From: CALVZT01 sp964368755
GTDB taxonomy: Bacteria; Bacillota; Clostridia; Christensenellales; UBA1242
Reading direction: 5' to 3'
Length of the DNA stretch: 42,304 bases
Assembly (NCBI GenBank): GCA_964368755.1
Contig: CAYJCR010000008.1
Coordinates: 1-42,304, forward strand
The notes below the pieces were generated by a model. The model saw nothing but the letters and a program-made list of their open reading frames with translations, did not search any database and was not told the DNA's origin. Positions 39,965 to 42,304 of this stretch are shown in pieces; the first letter of the stretch is position 1; every line of letters begins with the position of its first letter. The translations under genes and the position numbers were made by a program.

Positions 39965-40306
39965 ATGACGAAAATTAAGATATTCAAAAATAAGAATAGT
40001 ATAGTCAAGATTGACTGTGATGGGCATACCGGTTATGGGGTAGAAGGCGAAGACATTGTATGTAGCGCACTATCCAGCATCATCCAGACAGCAGTGTTGG
40101 GAGTAGTTGCAGTAGCTGGCGTTAATGCCAAAATATCTAGAGATGACCACAAAGGTAAGTTGTGCCTTGAGTTGCCAAAGGGCTTGACTCATGAACAGCT
40201 TCACGATACAGACATTATCCTTAAGACAATGCTCTGTGGGGTACAAGACTTGTATGAAGGTTACTCAGATTTTATCGAATTGGAGGTAGTAGAAAATGTT
40301 TATTAA
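39965..40306 (+). CDS. prp: Ribosomal-processing cysteine protease Prp
   Basis: A 113-residue Prp (YsxB) protease. The catalytic His21 (CDGHTGYG) and Cys33 (DIVCSALSS) are in the family positions. Prp cuts the N-terminal extension of bL27 in Firmicutes, which is needed for ribosome function. The gene sits between rplU and rpmA, as in Firmicutes, starting one base after the rplU stop (TAATATG) and overlapping rpmA by 11 bases. There is no strong ribosome site, so translation is probably coupled. Confidence 0.95.
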   Translation: MTKIKIFKNKNSIVKIDCDGHTGYGVEGEDIVCSALSSIIQTAVLGVVAVAGVNAKISRDDHKGKLCLELPKGLTHEQLHDTDIILKTMLCGVQDLYEGYSDFIELEVVENVY

Positions 40307-40580
40307 TATACAACTTTTCGCACACAAGAAAGGTGGCGGTAGCACCAAGAACGGAAGAGATAGCCAAGCAAAAAGATTGGGTGTCAAAAGAAGTGATGGG
40401 CAGTTTGTATTAGCAGGCAATATCCTTGTTAGACAGAGAGGCACTAAGTTCTATCCTGGACAGAATGTTGGCATCGGCAAAGATCATACTTTGTTTGCAC
40501 TTATCGATGGCAATGTTAAGTTCGAGACAGGAGCAAAGGGCAAGAAGTTCGCAAGTGTATATGCAGTTGCAAGCAAGTAA
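40296..40580 (+). CDS. rpmA: Ribosomal protein bL27 with cleavable N-terminal extension
   Basis: Large-subunit protein whose N-terminus reaches the peptidyl-transferase centre. The 94-residue precursor begins MFINIQLFAHKKGGGSTKNGRDSQAKRLG; the mature protein would start at HKKGG after the cleavage motif IQLFA. This extension is the Firmicutes feature cut by Prp, coded directly upstream. GGAGGT precedes the ATG by 8 bases, inside the end of prp. A terminator follows, so obg (often next) is not co-transcribed here. Confidence 0.97.
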   Translation: MFINIQLFAHKKGGGSTKNGRDSQAKRLGVKRSDGQFVLAGNILVRQRGTKFYPGQNVGIGKDHTLFALIDGNVKFETGAKGKKFASVYAVASK

Positions 40581-40587
40581 TAGAAAC

Positions 40588-40614
40588 ACAAGGTTTTTGA
40601 GCCTTGTTTTTTTT
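40588..40614 (+). terminator. Intrinsic terminator after rpmA
   Basis: ACAAGG (40588-40593), an 8-base loop, CCTTGT (40602-40607), then a long T run. Confidence 0.85.
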
Positions 40615-40689
40615 ATGCTACAATATGAATATTTATGCAAATAATATTATATTTATACAATAATAATTAAGCAATAATGGTATATAGTA

Positions 40690-40717
40690 TTGACAAAATA
40701 ATAATTTGGTGTATAAT
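40690..40717 (+). promoter_or_regulatory. Strong promoter of the 40756 gene
   Basis: Perfect TTGACA (40690-40695), a 16-base spacer and perfect TATAAT (40712-40717): the closest match to consensus in the window. Confidence 0.85.
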
Positions 40718-40755
40718 ATAGCCATAATCGCAATAAGCGAATAATGGAGGAAAAA

Positions 40756-41322
40756 ATGAATAACGGAGACCCGAGTCGGTTGGAATCTGAAGTTAACCTG
40801 ACTCAAGATAGGGTGGTACCCTATCAGATAGAAGATGCGTATGACAAATTGATGAAGAGTTACGAGTGTAACTACAAGGACAATATTTCTACGCGTGTAA
40901 GACAAAGATATGAACAATTTCTTGACAATTCAAAAAGATTAGAACTATTTGAATCTATGAGCAGAATCAAGATATTTAAGTCCTTAGCTGATAAGTTTAG
41001 TGTGAATACAAAAGTAAGTGTTGTATCAAGAATATTGGAAGATGAACTTGAGTTTTCATATCCAATGTTTAACAATGATGATTATTTTCATATTGCTAGA
41101 GCATATGTAGGCGAGTTTAATAATGTTGAAGATTTGTTCGATAAGACATTGTATATAAGATATGTGGATTCTAACTTCAAGTATTATAATGAGAAGCAGA
41201 TGGAGAAATGTAGTAAGGAGCATTTTGTTAGCAAGATATACGAATATAATCCTGATATGACTCCAGAATATGTTGAGGCTCAACCAAGTTATTATACAGC
41301 AGAAGTTCAAGACAACAACTAA
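40756..41322 (+). CDS. Hypothetical protein, strongly expressed
   Basis: A 188-residue soluble protein of no family I recognise. It is rich in Asp, Glu, Tyr and Lys, with a helical middle (RVRQRYEQFLDNSKRLELFESMSRIKIFKSLADKF, about 44-78) and an acidic, Pro/Tyr-containing end (YNPDMTPEYVEAQPSYYTAE). The middle may be a DNA-binding or helical repeat fold, but no motif is clear. ATG 40756 is chosen because GGAGG lies 6 bases upstream; the frame opens at 40744, within that site. The promoter is the best consensus in the window and a perfect terminator follows, so the gene is an independent, probably highly transcribed unit. Confidence 0.75.
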   Translation: MNNGDPSRLESEVNLTQDRVVPYQIEDAYDKLMKSYECNYKDNISTRVRQRYEQFLDNSKRLELFESMSRIKIFKSLADKFSVNTKVSVVSRILEDELEFSYPMFNNDDYFHIARAYVGEFNNVEDLFDKTLYIRYVDSNFKYYNEKQMEKCSKEHFVSKIYEYNPDMTPEYVEAQPSYYTAEVQDNN

Positions 41323-41325
41323 TAT

Positions 41326-41352
41326 AATAGGTCACAAAATGACCTATTTTTT
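41326..41352 (+). terminator. Intrinsic terminator after the 40756 gene
   Basis: AATAGGTCA (41326-41334), loop CAAAA, TGACCTATT (41340-41348), then more T. Confidence 0.9.
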
Positions 41353-41372
41353 ATGCTAAAAATAATATAGAG

Positions 41373-41401
41373 TTGTGTTAATGATTTAACTATGATATAA
41401 T
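41373..41401 (+). promoter_or_regulatory. Promoter of the OGG1-like gene, apparently leaderless
   Basis: TTGTGT (41373-41378), a 17-base spacer and TATAAT (41396-41401) with TG at 41393-41394. The -10 ends 6 bases before the ATG at 41408, and no Shine-Dalgarno is present. Confidence 0.75.
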
Positions 41402-41407
41402 GCCTGT

Positions 41408-42235
41408 ATGATAAAAAAAGAAAGCAAATGCATTACAATATCAAGTGATGAAATATTTGATATCAACAAGACTCTAACGTGTGGTCAAGTGTTTAGATTT
41501 ATCTATCAAGATCATATGTACAAGCTTTGGTCCAAGGATAAGTTTGCAAGAATAATAGTTGAGGGAACTTGCACAAAGATATATTCTGACGATATTGATT
41601 ATTTCTATAATTATTTTGCACTCAAAGAAGATTACAACTCTATTCACAATGCTTTGCACCACTACAATCTATCAAAGTCGATACTTGAGTTTGGTAGAGG
41701 CATAAGGATACTTCATCAAGATTTATTTGAAGTCATAGTTAGCTTCATAATCTCTGCCAATAATAACATCAAGCGTATTCAAAGCATCATTGAGAGGCTT
41801 TGTGTATGTCTTGGTACAAAGAATGTAGATGGATATGCTTTCCCAACAATCGAGCAGTTTTGCAAAGGAACGGAAGCTCAGTTTGAGTCATTGGGGGCAG
41901 GGTATAGAAGTCGATATTTGTACAAGTTTGCACAGATTGTATCTGTTGATATGTTGGAATCTATAAAGAGCATTAGCACACAAGAAGCTAGGACAAAACT
42001 CATTTCTTTGCCCGGTATTGGACCAAAGGTAGCAGATTGTGTACTTTTGTTTGGATTGGGTAGGGCAACAGCTTTTCCTGTTGATACGTGGGTAGAAAAG
42101 GTCTACTATGAAGTATTTGGTGGCAAAAAAATGACTCGAAAGAGCATCGCAGAGTACTTTTCGGATTACTTTGGTGACTTGTCAGGAATAGCTCAACAGT
42201 ATTTGTTTTTTTACAAAAGAGAGACTGATAATTAG
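41408..42235 (+). CDS. ogg: OGG1-like 8-oxoguanine DNA glycosylase
   Basis: Base-excision repair enzyme that removes 8-oxoguanine and cuts the strand. The 275-residue protein has an N-terminal OGG_N-like domain (about 1-105; DINKTLTCGQVFRF is the family's start) and a helix-hairpin-helix domain. LISLPGIGPKVADCVLLFGLGRATAFPVDTW holds the catalytic Lys207 and Asp226. The ATG at 41408 follows the promoter by 6 bases with no ribosome site, again implying a leaderless mRNA. Nothing is adjacent in the same direction to suggest an operon. AlkA-type glycosylase is less likely because of the catalytic Lys and the N-terminal match. Confidence 0.94.
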   Translation: MIKKESKCITISSDEIFDINKTLTCGQVFRFIYQDHMYKLWSKDKFARIIVEGTCTKIYSDDIDYFYNYFALKEDYNSIHNALHHYNLSKSILEFGRGIRILHQDLFEVIVSFIISANNNIKRIQSIIERLCVCLGTKNVDGYAFPTIEQFCKGTEAQFESLGAGYRSRYLYKFAQIVSVDMLESIKSISTQEARTKLISLPGIGPKVADCVLLFGLGRATAFPVDTWVEKVYYEVFGGKKMTRKSIAEYFSDYFGDLSGIAQQYLFFYKRETDN

Positions 42236-42285
42236 TACAGAATTATTTTTTTAGAAAAACTATTTATTTTTTATTATTATTATGA

Positions 42286-42291
42286 TATACT
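42286..42291 (+). promoter_or_regulatory. Candidate extended -10 for a gene beyond the window
   Basis: TATACT with TG at 42283-42284, 13 bases before the window end. The -35 region is only AT-rich. The downstream gene is not visible. Confidence 0.35.
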
Positions 42292-42304
42292 TAACACATA
42301 TAAT

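Noticed and set aside
40581..40755. obg expected after rpmA
   Set aside because: A terminator and an unrelated gene follow; obg is not in the window.

Overview
The window is AT-rich chromosomal DNA from a low-GC, Gram-positive, endospore-forming bacterium, most likely an uncultured anaerobic member of the Clostridia. The reasons are a sigma-G-type sporulation sigma factor, a SpoVB-like flippase, a SpoIVFB-type M50 protease, a YlmC/YmxH PRC-barrel protein, a DUF421/DUF4363 pair, a bL27 with the Firmicutes-type N-terminal extension beside its Prp protease, and strong GGAGG ribosome binding sites. MinE beside MinD also fits Clostridia better than Bacillus. I see no rRNA, tRNA, CRISPR array, insertion sequence, phage gene or attachment site. 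All calls come from reading the sequence; no database search was run.

Layout. 1-3.5 kb: rpiB, two anchored proteins of unknown function, and the GTPase hflX. 3.5-7.7 kb: a tiny Cys/Gly-rich protein (minus strand) with a long palindrome upstream, a gene-poor stretch, and a 1106-residue cell-surface protein with Ig-like repeats. 7.7-13.1 kb: uvrB-uvrA and a J-domain protein with a C-terminal membrane anchor. 13.1-15.8 kb, minus strand: spoVB-like gene, DUF421, DUF4363. 15.9-20.6 kb: a LysM protein, a GNAT-like protein, and, convergent, a 1046-residue protein with four lectin-like repeats outside and a coiled coil inside. 20.7-25.2 kb: two half-size TSUP transporter genes, a 2x[4Fe-4S] ferredoxin, a Ppx/GppA-HD protein, ylmC-like, nrdR and an orphan VirB2/pilin-like membrane protein. 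25.3-30.2 kb: a gtcA-csbB-yfhO-type glycosylation operon and a COG2426-type membrane protein. 30.3-32.2 kb, minus strand: sigG and an MreB-like gene. 32.3-37.3 kb: minD, minE, spoIVFB-like, a small membrane protein resembling Pycsar TM effectors, a short unknown and a DUF4132 protein. 37.3-42.3 kb: a helical protein with a basic tail (minus strand), a membrane class III nucleotide cyclase, rplU-prp-rpmA, an unknown and an OGG1-like glycosylase.

How the genes fit together. Several groups are coherent: nucleotide excision repair (UvrA/UvrB; UvrC is not in the window), division-site placement (MinD/MinE), polymer glycosylation with undecaprenyl-phosphate sugars, ribosomal-protein production with cleavage of the bL27 leader, and scattered sporulation functions. 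A recurring feature is the promoter: near-consensus -35 boxes, a 17-bp spacer and often an extended TGn -10. In at least five genes the -10 ends only 6-8 bases before the start codon and no Shine-Dalgarno is visible, which suggests leaderless mRNAs in a genome that otherwise uses strong ribosome binding sites.

No defence island or clearly new multi-gene system stands out. The best candidates for something undescribed are: (a) the PycTM-like membrane protein, short unknown and DUF4132 protein, with a variant class III cyclase nearby; (b) the two large membrane-anchored surface proteins; (c) the Cys/Gly-rich microprotein with its palindrome; and (d) the leaderless promoter set.
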